Numbered from the stretch's first letter, positions 9,284 through 19,161 are shown. The stretch is 64,000 nucleotides of DNA from Planctomycetaceae bacterium (GCA_016794985.1 JAEUIQ010000046.1:1-64000), one strand, 5' to 3'. Numbers and translations: made by a program. Notes: generated by a model not told the origin, from the letters alone.

Positions 9284-10354
9284 TCATTCCGAGCCGCCAC
9301 AACACGCCGTCGAGCTGACACAGGCAGCACCGTCTGGGAACGACAAGTGTTCGGGTATCGCTTCGATTTCAAATCCGGCATCGCGGATCATTTGATGGTC
9401 CATTTCCTCGGCTTGTCCCGGCGTGGTCAGGTAATCGGACACAAACCACGAATTTGCCGGGTACAGTGATAAAGGCTGCAACGTTCGCAAATGTTTCTCA
9501 CGACCGGCGCTGCAGCGAATTTCGACCGTTGGGCAAACAAATCGTGCCACACACAAGACCTTCAGGCAGTATTGTGGCGTCAGCGGATGGGCCGTGGCAG
9601 CGAGTGCGGTGCCAACGATCGGAACCAAAAAGTTGATCGGTATCGAATCGGCCTGAACATCGCGCAGCGCGAACAGGGCGCTGACCAACTGCGTTGGGGT
9701 CTCTTGCATACCGACAATCAGACCTGAGCATGGAGAAATACCAGCGGTCTTGGCGGCCTGAACCGTTTCGACGCGTTGCTTGTAAGTGTGCGTGGAACAA
9801 ATTTCTTGATAATGATCTTCGGCAGTATTCAAGTTGTGGTTGTACCGATCGACGCCGGCAGCCCGCAACTGATCCGCTTGACCATCCTGCAAGATTCCCA
9901 AACAGGCACAAATCTTCAAGCCCGGCCAACGTTGTTTGATTTCACGAGTTGCATCGGCCACGGTTTGCACTTCACGTTTGCTGGGGCCGCGTCCGCTAAT
10001 CACCAAGCAGCAAGTGGAAGCTCCGTTTCGAACCGCGTGTTCCGCCCGGGCGACCATCTCATCAGACGACAGCAAGGAATACTTCTCAATGGTCGATGTC
10101 GCTCCCTTGGCCTGCGAGCAATACTTGCAGTCTTCAGGACACAAGCCACTCTTGGCGTTGACCAAGTAATTCAACTTGACTTGCTTGCCGTAATAGTGGC
10201 GACGAATCAGGAAGGCAGCGTTTAGCAACTCGAGCAGTTGATCATCCGGAACGGCTAAAAGCTCGAGCGCTTCTTGCGGGGTCAATTGTCGTCCGCTCAA
10301 TACTTGGGCGGCCAGATCCGAAAGAGACTCGGTCAATTGAATTTGTGTTATCAT
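9284..10354 (-). CDS. bioB: Biotin synthase
   Basis: A 356-residue radical SAM enzyme that inserts sulfur into dethiobiotin to give biotin. The SAM-binding cluster motif CPEDCKYCSQ places the three cysteines at 72, 76 and 79. Further family segments follow, such as CLGILQDGQADQLRAAGVD and YNHNLNT, with the sacrificial [2Fe-2S] cluster ligands spread across the barrel. The length is normal. It is the first of three minus-strand genes with bioF and a KAS III gene. bioA and bioD, needed for the two steps in between, are not in the window. The C-terminus ends in an unusual Cys-rich tail (SSTACCGGSE). The start MITQIQL at 10354 is the only sensible one. Confidence 0.96.
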   Translation of the reverse strand: MITQIQLTESLSDLAAQVLSGRQLTPQEALELLAVPDDQLLELLNAAFLIRRHYYGKQVKLNYLVNAKSGLCPEDCKYCSQAKGATSTIEKYSLLSSDEMVARAEHAVRNGASTCCLVISGRGPSKREVQTVADATREIKQRWPGLKICACLGILQDGQADQLRAAGVDRYNHNLNTAEDHYQEICSTHTYKQRVETVQAAKTAGISPCSGLIVGMQETPTQLVSALFALRDVQADSIPINFLVPIVGTALAATAHPLTPQYCLKVLCVARFVCPTVEIRCSAGREKHLRTLQPLSLYPANSWFVSDYLTTPGQAEEMDHQMIRDAGFEIEAIPEHLSFPDGAACVSSTACCGGSE

Positions 10355-10462
10355 CTTATTGCAATTCTAAGCCAAGGAATGGCATCTAGGATTTGGTTTC
10401 GTTACGATAGGGATTTGACTCTTGATCGTCGAAAAATGCCGCCAATCCATGCAGCGTACGAA

Positions 10463-10867
10463 TCACGGGGATTTGGTTCGATTCTCTTCTTTTCGACGTT
10501 GAGCCGCTGCTTGAATTTCCAACAATTCGGATTTTAATTGGTCGTGAAGCATGGCGTCACGCCCGCGGCGAACCGCGATGTTGATGGCAACCCAATCCCA
10601 CATTGCCAATACCAAAACGACCATCAGCAACGCCACAATTGCTGAGAGCGCCACCAACTGCCAGCGTTGGTCTTGCGCTGCCGGAATCGCAAACAGAACC
10701 AAGCCAACAACCACAATCAAGGTGTTCGCAAACGTTCTGCGAATAAATGTAGTTCCCCGCCCAAACCTTGACAATTCGGGCAAATCGCTGCCAGACCAAA
10801 ACAGCCATTGAAATCCTAAGCCCAAGCCAATGGCCAAGCTACCCAGCAACCACAAAATAACATTCAT
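10463..10867 (-). CDS. Small three-helix membrane protein
   Basis: 134 residues starting at MNVILWLLG. Its ATG overlaps the TGA of the upstream peptidase gene in an ATGA junction, so the two are likely translationally coupled. Three hydrophobic segments are visible: about residues 3-22, 48-65 and 72-100. A charged, basic C-terminal tail (QRRKEENRTK) is probably cytoplasmic. I recognise no family. The coupling suggests a role linked to the exported M28-type peptidase, but nothing in the sequence says what it does. An open frame on the opposite strand across this gene looks like a shadow. Confidence 0.7.
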   Translation of the reverse strand: MNVILWLLGSLAIGLGLGFQWLFWSGSDLPELSRFGRGTTFIRRTFANTLIVVVGLVLFAIPAAQDQRWQLVALSAIVALLMVVLVLAMWDWVAINIAVRRGRDAMLHDQLKSELLEIQAAAQRRKEENRTKSP

Positions 10868-12024
10868 TTGACGTAGTCCTTGGCCCACTCCACCAACACG
10901 ACGCCAACCTTGGCCATCGACAAGGGCGAACACTTGTCGACGGTATCCTTGGCGGTGTGCCAATAGGACTCTTTCGCGGTCATGGACGGATAGTCGAAAT
11001 CAATCAAGTCGGTGGTCGGAATCTTGGCGATTTCATTCAAGGGAAGATGGTCGTCCCGAACTTCGTGTTTTGGCTTCGGAACAAAGTCCTTGATCCCGAG
11101 TTTCTGCGCTTTGAGCCATATTTGTTTGGTCAACGGACCGGCGTACTTCAAGCTGTTCTTCTCGTGATACAACTCCAAGGTTCGATCGGCGATCATGTCA
11201 ACCAGGACACCGGCCCGATAGCGATGATCCGGAGGGCTGCGCACATACTGTTCCGCAAAATGCGTCGAACCTAAAAACAACTTATCCCGCTCTCGAACAT
11301 AGATCAGTTCTTCAGCATCGAAAAAGACGAGATCAATGCCAAGTCGTGGACCGAGTTCCTTCAAATGGGGAGCCAACATCATCAAAAAAGCAACACCGCT
11401 GGCTCCGTCGTTCGCGCCCGGCAACAACGACTTGGGATTGACGGGATCTCGGTCGGCAAACGGCCGAGTATCATAGTGGCAGCAAATCAAGATCCGCAGT
11501 TTGCGCTCGGGATGAAGTTGCACAATCAAATTGGTCAACGTCGTATTCACTCGAGTTTCCGGATGGGGAACATCAAACGATTGTCTGGCTACTGAGTAAC
11601 CCAACTCGCCGAAGTGTCGAATCAACGCCGCTTGCTGGACCGCCATCGACTCGCTGCCACTGATGCGCGGGCCCATTTCACAGATTCGCTTGATATAGAC
11701 TTGAGCAGCGATCGGATCCAACTGGAATTCGGTTTTCTTTAATACTTCCGTCAACTCGATTCGTTCCGCTTCCGTCATCGCATCCAAGGCCCATTTGCGA
11801 TCCCCGTCCGTGATCGGACTCAGCAGATAGTCTTCCCAGCGCTTGCTCAACGGGAGATCCGATTCGGATTGCTCGGATTGCTGATCGAGCGAAGACTCGT
11901 CTTGGGCGATTGATGTCTGATACCCAACTTCAAAGACAAAACCAACTACGAACAACTGGAACATCACGATTTCGAAACGGGGCAGACACCGAGCAATCTT
12001 TAGAATCTCAAAAATAGCATGCAC
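10864..12024 (-). CDS. M28-family peptidase or glutaminyl-peptide cyclotransferase-like protein
   Basis: 386 residues with a hydrophobic segment near the N-terminus (about 20-38) that ends before a Ser/Gln/Glu-rich stretch, so it is probably exported or anchored. The zinc-enzyme core is clear: CCHYDTRPFAD, then GANDGASGVAFLMML, then FFDAEEL, and late SYWHTAKDTVDKC. The HYDTRP, ANDGASG and WHTxxDT pattern, with the FFDAEE acid pair, is that of glutaminyl cyclases and close M28 aminopeptidases. The first forms N-terminal pyroglutamate; the second removes residues. I lean to the cyclase-like group but cannot separate them. The GTG at 12024 keeps basic residues ahead of the hydrophobic core; an ATG at 11964 is possible. 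It is coupled to a small membrane protein downstream. Confidence 0.82.
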   Translation of the reverse strand: MHAIFEILKIARCLPRFEIVMFQLFVVGFVFEVGYQTSIAQDESSLDQQSEQSESDLPLSKRWEDYLLSPITDGDRKWALDAMTEAERIELTEVLKKTEFQLDPIAAQVYIKRICEMGPRISGSESMAVQQAALIRHFGELGYSVARQSFDVPHPETRVNTTLTNLIVQLHPERKLRILICCHYDTRPFADRDPVNPKSLLPGANDGASGVAFLMMLAPHLKELGPRLGIDLVFFDAEELIYVRERDKLFLGSTHFAEQYVRSPPDHRYRAGVLVDMIADRTLELYHEKNSLKYAGPLTKQIWLKAQKLGIKDFVPKPKHEVRDDHLPLNEIAKIPTTDLIDFDYPSMTAKESYWHTAKDTVDKCSPLSMAKVGVVLVEWAKDYVK

Positions 12025-12632
12025 GATAATTTAGCCTTTTGCCCCAAACGATTGGCCGCTCGGAATTCCGGCAAATCATAGGGCAACGGGCTTACTTTGT
12101 CTAGCAAATCAGCGGAACTGCGGATTGTTGATTTCGTCCCTTTGTAACGCTGCATCATGGTTGACCGGGTGGCGGCCACGCCGCGAAGGATTTTTTCAAG
12201 GCAATCCAGCACCGTTGTGTCGGCCCGGCGGACCTTTTTTCGGATTTCGGACCGACGTCTCGTCCACAATAGGCCGAAATGGCCAGGACAAGTGCTGAGG
12301 GTAAAAATCAAGCTTGCCTCATGGCGGGTGGGGTTTGGAGCAAAAAAACTAGCCGCAGGCTGCGGGTTGGTAAGCAGTACCAGACTGCCGCTGTCCAAGG
12401 CCGCCCTGGTCCAAGGTGGGGATTGTGACGGTTGGTGGGGTCGGAATGGTTGTTGTAGTGCTACGGAATGTTTGCGAAGCAGCAATTTCAACGCTTTTTT
12501 GCAATGTGTGTGGCGGACCAATTCCTTTGGATTGGCGGTGAACTACCGCTCGATAGGATTATCGTGACCACGACCGTCGTATCACTGAAGACGATTCCAC
12601 TCATCGTTCCAGCTCTCCCAAAGGTGGGTTCC
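12025..12632. other. Intergenic region between divergent genes
   Basis: About 600 bases separate the peptidase (minus) from the small secreted protein (plus). Open frames cross it on both strands, but their compositions look like translated noise. The only items I would point to are a possible promoter with an inverted repeat close to the plus-strand gene and a short GC hairpin, CCGCA-GGC-TGCGG, near 12355. Confidence 0.5.
12532..12559 (+). promoter_or_regulatory. Possible sigma70-type promoter for the secreted protein gene
   Basis: TTGGCG (12532-12537) and TAGGAT (12554-12559) are separated by 16 bases, with the start codon about 75 bases further on. The spacer contains an inverted repeat, GCGGT-GAACT-ACCGC (12535-12549), which could be an operator. 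This rests on hexamer resemblance only. Confidence 0.35.
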
Positions 12633-13250
12633 ATGCGAGTCCTAACATTTGCAGCTTGTTTGCCGATTGTTGCGTTGCTAATGTTTTGCGGTGTAAGCCC
12701 GGCGGCTCGTGGCCAAAACGTTTATCAAGACTACCGAGTTAATCCCACCGGGCCGTACAGTCCCCAAGATCCATGGCAAAAAGGGCGAGTTTTTCGGACC
12801 CACACGGGACATGATGGATTGTTCTACAATTGCGATGGAGAAGAAGACAAACGCTGTTCACCTTGGATTCGCTGGGGACAACGGCCTTGCGACGACCTCT
12901 TGGCGCCTTCGCGAATCCGTGCGGAATACCAGGAATCGCTGTGTGATGCACTCGAACGGTTGCGATCTGGGTCTTGTCAAAACGCTTGTGGATTAACTCA
13001 GGGAACCGGGTATCCACCGGGGGCCGGATACGGAAACGAGCCCCTGAGTTCCGTCGACACGTCGCCAAATTTGCGGCCCAACGACGACACCGCACCTGCG
13101 GGACTTGGCTTGCCCACCGACAGCAACCAAGATGTTGCACCACCCGAACCGCAACCAGTCTCGGGGGTTGGTCAATCGGAATACCGCCGCAACAAAACTT
13201 CGATCGTCGACCTGCCGTCGATCAATCACCTGCGCCCAACTCCTCGGTAA
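12633..13250 (+). CDS. Small secreted protein of unknown function
   Basis: 205 residues from the ATG at 12633, which has a good ribosome site, AAGGTGG, six bases upstream. A signal peptide is evident (MRVLTFAACLPIVALLMFCG, cleavage near ARGQN). The mature part begins with a Tyr/Pro/Asn-rich stretch. It contains four to six cysteines (YNCDGEEDKRC, RPCDD, SLCDAL, CQNAC) that could form disulfides, and ends in a Pro/Asp-rich low-complexity tail. I do not recognise the family. The frame stays open upstream to 12468, but the leader peptide and ribosome site fix the start here. It is convergent with the acetyl-CoA synthetase gene, with about 230 bases between them that hold no clear terminator. Confidence 0.75.
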   Translation: MRVLTFAACLPIVALLMFCGVSPAARGQNVYQDYRVNPTGPYSPQDPWQKGRVFRTHTGHDGLFYNCDGEEDKRCSPWIRWGQRPCDDLLAPSRIRAEYQESLCDALERLRSGSCQNACGLTQGTGYPPGAGYGNEPLSSVDTSPNLRPNDDTAPAGLGLPTDSNQDVAPPEPQPVSGVGQSEYRRNKTSIVDLPSINHLRPTPR

Positions 13251-13482
13251 CTAGAAAACCGATCAGCGAGGAACGGCCGTGGGCACTTTTTGTCGGCTCA
13301 TTCCGTGGGCCATGATCAACAAACCGCCGCGGCTGTTTGGACATGAGCGGTCCGAGCACGAAGTGTGCCGGGAATCAAAGGATCCGCCGAAGCGACTTCG
13401 CGGCGATGGCCGTGGGCAGGAGTCGTCCACCGAATCCGTAGGCAAACGGTGAATCGTCAATCGAGCCGGGTCTGGGGTCGTT

Positions 13483-15447
13483 TTAACTTTCGTCTTTGTC
13501 GTGCAAGCGAGCGAGAACGGAAATATCTTCGAGCGTCGAAGTGTCTTGTTTGACTTCCGTCTTGCCTTCGGCAATGTCGCGCAACAAACGCCGCATGATC
13601 TTGCCGCTGCGCGTTTTGGGAAGGGCAGCGGTAAAGCGAATGTCGTCTGGGACGGCCAACGCTCCAATCTCTTTTCGTACGTGCTGTTTGAGCTCTTGCC
13701 GCAATGAATCGTCGGGGTCAGTTCCTTTGACTGTTACAAAGACGCAGATCGCTTGACCCTTTAATGGATCTGGGCGGCCAACGGCTGCCGCTTCTGCGAC
13801 ACGCGGGTGCGAGACCAACGCGCTTTCGACTTCGATAGTGCTTAGTCGATGTCCCGAAACATTGATCACATCATCAATGCGACCCATGATCCAATAGTAA
13901 CCGTCCTCATCTCGGCGGGCGTTGTCCCCGGTAAGATACATTCCAGGAACCGCTTCCCAATATTGAGCGTGATGTCGCGCCGGATCGCCCCAAATCCCAC
14001 GCAGCATGCCTGGCCAGGGACGAGCAATGCACAGTTTGCCACCTTGGTTGGCCCCCAGTACTTCTTCACCCGCTTCGTCGATAATTGCTGGAACGATTCC
14101 AGGCAAAGGGATCGTGCAACTGCCAGGTTTCGTGGCGATCGCCCCGGGCAACGGACTCATCATGATTCCGCCGGTTTCTGTTTGCCACCAAGTGTCAACA
14201 ATGGGGCACTTCTCCGCCCCAATCTTCGTGTGGTACCACATCCAGGCTTCGGGGTTGATCCCTTCGCCGACACTTCCCAGTAAACGCAAGCTGCTCAAAT
14301 CGTGTTTCTCGACATGTTCGTCGCCCCATTTGATCATCGCGCGAATGGCGGTGGGCGCCGTATACAAAATCGATACTCGGTGTCGTTCGACGATATCCCA
14401 AAAGCGATCCTCCGCCGGATGATTGGGCGCACCCTCGTACATCAACACCGTCGCTCCGTTGCTCAGCGGTCCGTACACGATGTAGCTGTGGCCGGTCACC
14501 CAGCCACAATCGGCGGTACACCAATAAATATCAGAGGGTTGCCAATCAAAGACCCAACGAAAAGTCAACTTGACCCAGAGATTGTACCCGGCGGTCGTGT
14601 GCAAAATCCCCTTCGGCTTTCCCGTCGAACCGCTCGTGTAAAGGATGAACAGCGGGTTCTCGCTGGGGAGCGGCGGAGCAGGGCATTCGGCACTCGCGTT
14701 GGCCATGATCTCGTGCCACCAAACGTCACGACCATTTTGCATAGGAACATCGGCTTGTCCGGTCCGCTTCAGCACGACGCACTTCTGAACCGTCGGTGAT
14801 TTCGACAACGCTTGATCGACCGTCTGTTTCAGGGGCAATAACTTGCCACGGCGCCAGGCCCCATCGGCAGTCAATTGTATCTTCGCGGACGCATCGTTAT
14901 TCCGATCGGCGACGGCTTCTGCCGAGAACCCCGCAAAGACCACGGAATGGATCGCGCCGATTCGGGCACAGGCCAGCATCGCGATTGCCAATTCAGGAGT
15001 CATGGGCATGTAGATCGAGACCACGTCTCCGCGTTCAACACCCAAGCCTCGCAAAGCGTTCGCGAACTTGCAGACCTGTTCGTGCAGTTGGGAGTACGTC
15101 AATTTGACGATATCGCCCGGCTCGCCTTCCCAGATGATCGCGACTCGGTCGCCCAGACCGGCTGCAACGTGAACATCCAAGCAGTTGTAAGACATATTCG
15201 TCAAACCACCGTCAAACCATTTCACACGATCGTTCTGTCGTTCGAAGACACTCGAAAACGGTTGCATCCAATGCAACTCCGTTTCTGCCTGCTTCTTCCA
15301 AAACGACATCCAATCGTCTACTGACTCGCGATAAAGTTGTTGGTACGCTGCGAACGAAGGAATTCGCGACTTGGTTCGGAAAGAGTCGGTTGGGGGAAAC
15401 AACCGAGTCTCATGCATGACGTTGTCAATGTTGTGTTGTTCACTCAT
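13483..15447 (-). CDS. acs: Acetyl-CoA synthetase
   Basis: A 654-residue AMP-forming acetate-CoA ligase, the usual family length. It activates acetate through acetyl-AMP to acetyl-CoA. Motifs in order: [16 protein letters not shown] (P-loop-like core), WWQTETGG (acetate and AMP site), [19 protein letters not shown] (hinge) and, near the C-terminus, [14 protein letters not shown], whose lysine is the acetylation-controlled residue in this family. I chose MSEQHNI at 15447 because GGAG stands eight bases upstream; the frame is open 17 codons further. An aminotransferase gene ends 81 bases upstream on the same strand, so they may share a transcript. No Gcn5-type acetylase or sirtuin gene is close by. 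Confidence 0.95.
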   Translation of the reverse strand: MSEQHNIDNVMHETRLFPPTDSFRTKSRIPSFAAYQQLYRESVDDWMSFWKKQAETELHWMQPFSSVFERQNDRVKWFDGGLTNMSYNCLDVHVAAGLGDRVAIIWEGEPGDIVKLTYSQLHEQVCKFANALRGLGVERGDVVSIYMPMTPELAIAMLACARIGAIHSVVFAGFSAEAVADRNNDASAKIQLTADGAWRRGKLLPLKQTVDQALSKSPTVQKCVVLKRTGQADVPMQNGRDVWWHEIMANASAECPAPPLPSENPLFILYTSGSTGKPKGILHTTAGYNLWVKLTFRWVFDWQPSDIYWCTADCGWVTGHSYIVYGPLSNGATVLMYEGAPNHPAEDRFWDIVERHRVSILYTAPTAIRAMIKWGDEHVEKHDLSSLRLLGSVGEGINPEAWMWYHTKIGAEKCPIVDTWWQTETGGIMMSPLPGAIATKPGSCTIPLPGIVPAIIDEAGEEVLGANQGGKLCIARPWPGMLRGIWGDPARHHAQYWEAVPGMYLTGDNARRDEDGYYWIMGRIDDVINVSGHRLSTIEVESALVSHPRVAEAAAVGRPDPLKGQAICVFVTVKGTDPDDSLRQELKQHVRKEIGALAVPDDIRFTAALPKTRSGKIMRRLLRDIAEGKTEVKQDTSTLEDISVLARLHDKDES

Positions 15448-15528
15448 GGTTTCCACTCCAGATAAAACAATGGCAAGGCAACCCGATCCAGCGAACATAC
15501 TGTGGGTTCGACTTCCGGTTCAAGCATA

Positions 15529-16806
15529 TCACATAGCGATTCTTCTTAACACCTCGATGCCGCGATCGAGTTGTTCGTCGGTATTGGCGAACGAAAGTCG
15601 GAAATGGGTATCGTGGCGGCTAAAGATGTTCCCGGGGATAACCAACAACTCGTGCTCCACGGCCTTTTCGACGAAGGACTGGCCACTTCCCCAAGGTAGC
15701 TTTGGATACATGTAAAACGCTCCGTCTGGTTTGACGATTTCGTAATGGTTCTTCAGGCCGTCGTACAGTCGATCACGTTTCCGGCGATAATCGTCCATGA
15801 ATGGCGTGACGTCACAATCCATTGCGGAAAGCCCAGCCCATTGCACAGGCTGAGGAGCGCACACATAAGTGTATTGTTGCAACTTGGTCATGGTCTCGAC
15901 AACTTCGGCAGGACCATGGACAAATCCCAATCGCCAACCGGTCATCGCATGACTTTTCGAGAAACCGTCAACAACGATGGTGTCTGGATTGAACGTGGCC
16001 GGAGAGACAAACGGCGTGTCGAAACAAAAATGTCGATAAATCTCGTCGCTGATTAACGCGATCTCTCGCCGAGCGCAGATTTGGGCAACCTCCTTGACGG
16101 AAGCCTGGTCCAAGCACACACCGGTCGGGTTGCTCGGGCTGTTCAGCAAAACCAGTTTCGTGCGAGGGCTGATCGCCGCGACGAAACGCTCCAGGTCGAT
16201 CTGGAATTTATCGGTAGTATCGACAAGGACTGGAATCCCATCGGCCAGTCGCACAAGTGGGGCGTACATCACGAAGTAAGGATCGAAGATAATGACTTCA
16301 TCGCCCGGATCGACCATCGCCATCATGGCCAAATTCAAGGCACCACTTGTACCAGAGGTCACCAAAAGTTTACGTTCCGGTTGGTTCAACTCGCGTTGAA
16401 TCTCGCTCGTCAACCGCTCCCGCAACGGAGCGATCCCCTGGGTGGGCGAATAGCCATTGCGACCGGCTTGGATCGATTGGATCATACTTTGTTTGACCGA
16501 ATCGGGGACATCAAAATGCGGTTGTCCGATCGACAGGTTGATCGGATTCTTTAGTTTCGCCGCCAGATCAAAGACACGACGAATCCCGCTGGAATCAAAA
16601 TGTGCCGTTCGCTGGGCAATCCAGCGACTTTTGTTGGAAGTGCCACTATTCGAGCGTCCCGAGTTGGATGAGTTCAAGTTCGCATCTCCCGCGTTGGTTG
16701 GGGCTGGGTTGGGACCGGTCTTTATCTCGGCTGGGCCGCTTTCCTGTCCGGTCAATCCTTCGGTCAGGATAATAACGCGAAAAATAACTTTCCGCGACCG
16801 AGCCAC
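15529..16806 (-). CDS. Class I/II aminotransferase (aspartate aminotransferase-like)
   Basis: A 425-residue fold-type I PLP enzyme. From about residue 60 the sequence follows the aspartate-aminotransferase I-gamma group: NLSIGQPHFDVPDSV, then VTSGTSGALNLAMMA, then NSPSNPTG, LISDEIYRHF and the PLP lysine in VDGFSKSHAMTGWRLG. The family moves amino groups between amino acids and 2-oxo acids; the exact substrate cannot be read here. The first 60 residues are odd: a low-complexity Ser/Asn stretch (NLNSSNSGRSNSGTSNKS) with no family counterpart. The start is a GTG at 16806 and may be wrong, since no ATG lies between it and the conserved part. It is divergent from purF across about 145 bases. Confidence 0.87.
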   Translation of the reverse strand: MARSRKVIFRVIILTEGLTGQESGPAEIKTGPNPAPTNAGDANLNSSNSGRSNSGTSNKSRWIAQRTAHFDSSGIRRVFDLAAKLKNPINLSIGQPHFDVPDSVKQSMIQSIQAGRNGYSPTQGIAPLRERLTSEIQRELNQPERKLLVTSGTSGALNLAMMAMVDPGDEVIIFDPYFVMYAPLVRLADGIPVLVDTTDKFQIDLERFVAAISPRTKLVLLNSPSNPTGVCLDQASVKEVAQICARREIALISDEIYRHFCFDTPFVSPATFNPDTIVVDGFSKSHAMTGWRLGFVHGPAEVVETMTKLQQYTYVCAPQPVQWAGLSAMDCDVTPFMDDYRRKRDRLYDGLKNHYEIVKPDGAFYMYPKLPWGSGQSFVEKAVEHELLVIPGNIFSRHDTHFRLSFANTDEQLDRGIEVLRRIAM

Positions 16807-16952
16807 TGGGGAAAATCGACGATGATCAACGTGGGCCGAGGCCTAGTGATGATCTTGGCGTCTGCCATTGTGAATAAAAATCGAAATATTTTCAGCGGAA
16901 CTCCTTGTCGGAATCCGTGATACTATTCAATGAATTGTGCGGAAGGTAAACT

Positions 16953-18599
16953 GTGGGCGTCTTGCGGAAACGGAAGCCCGTCGACCCGCCAAATCCTCCA
17001 GTGAAGAGCCAAGAATCCATGAGTGAGATTCACGACGAGTGCGGCGTAGCAGCGATCTATTGCCTAAAATACTCTTCGGAAAGCGCGATCTGCACTTTTA
17101 CCGATGCCAAAAACGCCTCCTATTTGATTCCGCGAATGTTGCAGGACATTCAGAATCGCGGGCAATTGGCGGCAGGGATGACCACTTACTCGCCCAACCG
17201 CCTGCAGCTCCTCCTGACGCATAAAGAAATTGGAGTGGTTTCGGAGGTCTTTCGGCTAAGCCACAAGCAAAAGTGCGAAAGCTTGATGAAGCGATTCGCC
17301 GGTCGCGCTGCCATTGGTCATGTACGTTACGCGACCTGTGGCACGGATGATGCGACGTACGCCCAGCCGTTCGAGCGCCAGCACATTCAAAAAGCTAAAT
17401 GGTTTAGTTTCGCATTCAATGGCCAATTGGCGAATTATCAACAACTGCGCGACGAGTTGCTGCGAGAAAATGAAAATCATTTGGCGCGGGAGACCGATAC
17501 CGAGATCATTCTGCATGAGATCAGCCGGGTGCTCTCTCGTGATCCGAAAGCGAACTTTCTCACCTTGATGCAGCAATTGAGTCGGCGGTTCGATGGCGCT
17601 TACGCACTGGCCATGTTGACCGCGCAAGGCGACATGTTGGTTGCCAGGGACCCGTTGGGCATCAAACCGATGTGTTATGCCTTTGATGGGTTTGTTTTTG
17701 CCGCGGCCAGTGAGAATGTGGCTTTGATGAACTTGGGATTCGAGCCAACGCAGATTCACGATCTGCCCCCAGGTCATATGGCCACCATCGTGGATGGGGA
17801 ATTCTCGGTCCAACCTTACGTCGAAAGTCGCGCTCGCGCCCATTGCTTCTTCGAATGGATCTACTTTGCGAATGTCGCCAGCACGTTGGATCAACGCAGT
17901 GTCTATTTGACGCGCACCCATTTGGGGCAAGAATTGGCCGCGGCAGAAAGGGCTCAGCCAGCCTTTGACTGGAATGACGGCAACACGATTGTGGTACCCG
18001 TTCCGGACACGAGCAAGGCAGCGGCGGACGCGATGGCCTTTTCGCTGGGAGTTCCGTCGGTTGAAGGATTGATTCGCAATCGATACTCGGGCCGAACCTT
18101 TATTGAAAACACTCCCGAGCAACGAATGCAAAGAGCCAAAGCCAAGTACACTCCGCTGCGCGAGGTTCTGGAAGGCAAACGGGTGATTCTCGTAGAGGAT
18201 TCTATTGTGCGCAGCACGACCATGAAGGTGCTGCTTAGCCGGATTTACGATCGGGGCGGTGCGAAGGAGATTCATGTCCGGGTCGCTTGTCCCCCAATCG
18301 TGGCTCCCTGCTTCTACGGGATCGACATGCCGACAATCGCCGAGTTGTTTGCGCCGAAGTATCTGAACGATCTGGAGGAACCAAACGATCAGGTCCACGC
18401 CATGATGGCCAGCAACTTGGGGTGTGATTCGTTACGCTATCTGCCATTGGCCGCGATTGCCCGCGCAATCCAAATGCCGGGAGAGGCCTTGTGTCAGGCC
18501 TGCTTGACAGGCAGGTACCCGACGCCCGCAGGTCAACAGTTGTACCAGTTGGTCTTGGGCGGTGCTTATTCAGCCACAGGCCGTCCGCTCGACAAGTGA
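16953..18599 (+). CDS. purF: Amidophosphoribosyltransferase
   Basis: 548 residues; catalyses the first committed step of purine synthesis, moving glutamine-derived ammonia onto PRPP. The GTG at 16953 has GGAAGG six bases upstream. The N-terminal nucleophile of the glutaminase is Cys30 in HDECGVAAIY, so a 29-residue propeptide must be removed, as in the Bacillus-type enzyme. The PRPP-binding loop reads VILVEDSIVRSTT. Cysteines in VACPPIVAPC and LCQACLTG match the pattern of the Fe-S-containing Bacillus type rather than the E. coli type. An internal ATG (MSEIHDECG at 17019) would give a shorter propeptide. queF follows 174 bases later on the same strand; other pur genes are not nearby. Confidence 0.94.
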   Translation: MGVLRKRKPVDPPNPPVKSQESMSEIHDECGVAAIYCLKYSSESAICTFTDAKNASYLIPRMLQDIQNRGQLAAGMTTYSPNRLQLLLTHKEIGVVSEVFRLSHKQKCESLMKRFAGRAAIGHVRYATCGTDDATYAQPFERQHIQKAKWFSFAFNGQLANYQQLRDELLRENENHLARETDTEIILHEISRVLSRDPKANFLTLMQQLSRRFDGAYALAMLTAQGDMLVARDPLGIKPMCYAFDGFVFAAASENVALMNLGFEPTQIHDLPPGHMATIVDGEFSVQPYVESRARAHCFFEWIYFANVASTLDQRSVYLTRTHLGQELAAAERAQPAFDWNDGNTIVVPVPDTSKAAADAMAFSLGVPSVEGLIRNRYSGRTFIENTPEQRMQRAKAKYTPLREVLEGKRVILVEDSIVRSTTMKVLLSRIYDRGGAKEIHVRVACPPIVAPCFYGIDMPTIAELFAPKYLNDLEEPNDQVHAMMASNLGCDSLRYLPLAAIARAIQMPGEALCQACLTGRYPTPAGQQLYQLVLGGAYSATGRPLDK

Positions 18600-18773
18600 C
18601 GAATCCTGAGGGCTTTGAGTTATTCGGAGCGGGGCTGGCAAGTTTAAATGATCGCGTGGGCATGTGATTTTGATGGTCTCGTACACCAACCAGTCATTGG
18701 GCCGGGCTATCGATTACTCCGACTATTGTCTTGTGACAATGGTGATGTTTACCGGAATCTGTTGGGAGTTGAT

Positions 18774-19145
18774 ATGGCGGTTGACCGCAGCATACTTGAA
18801 ACGTTTGAGAATCGTTTTCCGCACCGAGATTACGAAATCAAACATACGTGCCACGAGTTCACCTCCGTGTGTCCGAAAACTGGACAACCGGACTTTGGAA
18901 CCATTCATTTGCGGTACACTGCCAACGAGAAATGCGTTGAACTGAAGAGTTTGAAACTCTACATGCAGCAGTATCGGAATGAGGGCATCTTTTACGAGAA
19001 CGTGACGAACACGATCATGGATGACTTGGTGGCGGTGTTGCAGCCGCGTTGGGCGGAATTGAAGGCGGAGTTCACCGTCCGTGGCGGCTTTAGCTCGGTG
19101 ATTACAGTTGAATATTTCGACGAACACGCCAAAGTCTTGGGTTAG
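18774..19145 (+). CDS. queF: NADPH-dependent 7-cyano-7-deazaguanine reductase, short type
   Basis: 123 residues, the size of the single-domain (YkvM-type) QueF. The enzyme reduces the nitrile preQ0 to preQ1, a step toward queuosine in tRNA. The catalytic Cys33 sits in [16 protein letters not shown], with the family aspartate at 40. The QueF signature [18 protein letters not shown] follows, then the [13 protein letters not shown] segment. I chose the ATG at 18774, preceded by GGGAG, rather than the frame-open start at 18648, which adds 42 residues without family resemblance. The next gene begins 16 bases after the stop. No other queuosine gene is in the window, and I see no preQ1 riboswitch pattern upstream. 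Confidence 0.93.
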   Translation: MAVDRSILETFENRFPHRDYEIKHTCHEFTSVCPKTGQPDFGTIHLRYTANEKCVELKSLKLYMQQYRNEGIFYENVTNTIMDDLVAVLQPRWAELKAEFTVRGGFSSVITVEYFDEHAKVLG

Positions 19146-19161
19146 CTGTAGGAGTCCCGCG

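Noticed and set aside
12000..12567. Overlapping frames of about 140-170 codons on both strands
   Set aside because: Composition typical of translated intergenic DNA; the real plus-strand gene begins at 12633 with a leader and ribosome site.
13251..13482. Terminator between the convergent secreted protein and acs genes
   Set aside because: A TTTTT run near 13290 lacks a proper stem in front; nothing else qualifies.
18648..18773. Longer N-terminus for queF
   Set aside because: The extra 42 residues do not match the family, whereas the ATG at 18774 has GGGAG and gives the usual length.
18600..18773. preQ1 riboswitch upstream of queF
   Set aside because: I looked for the small stem with A-rich tail and saw no convincing match.
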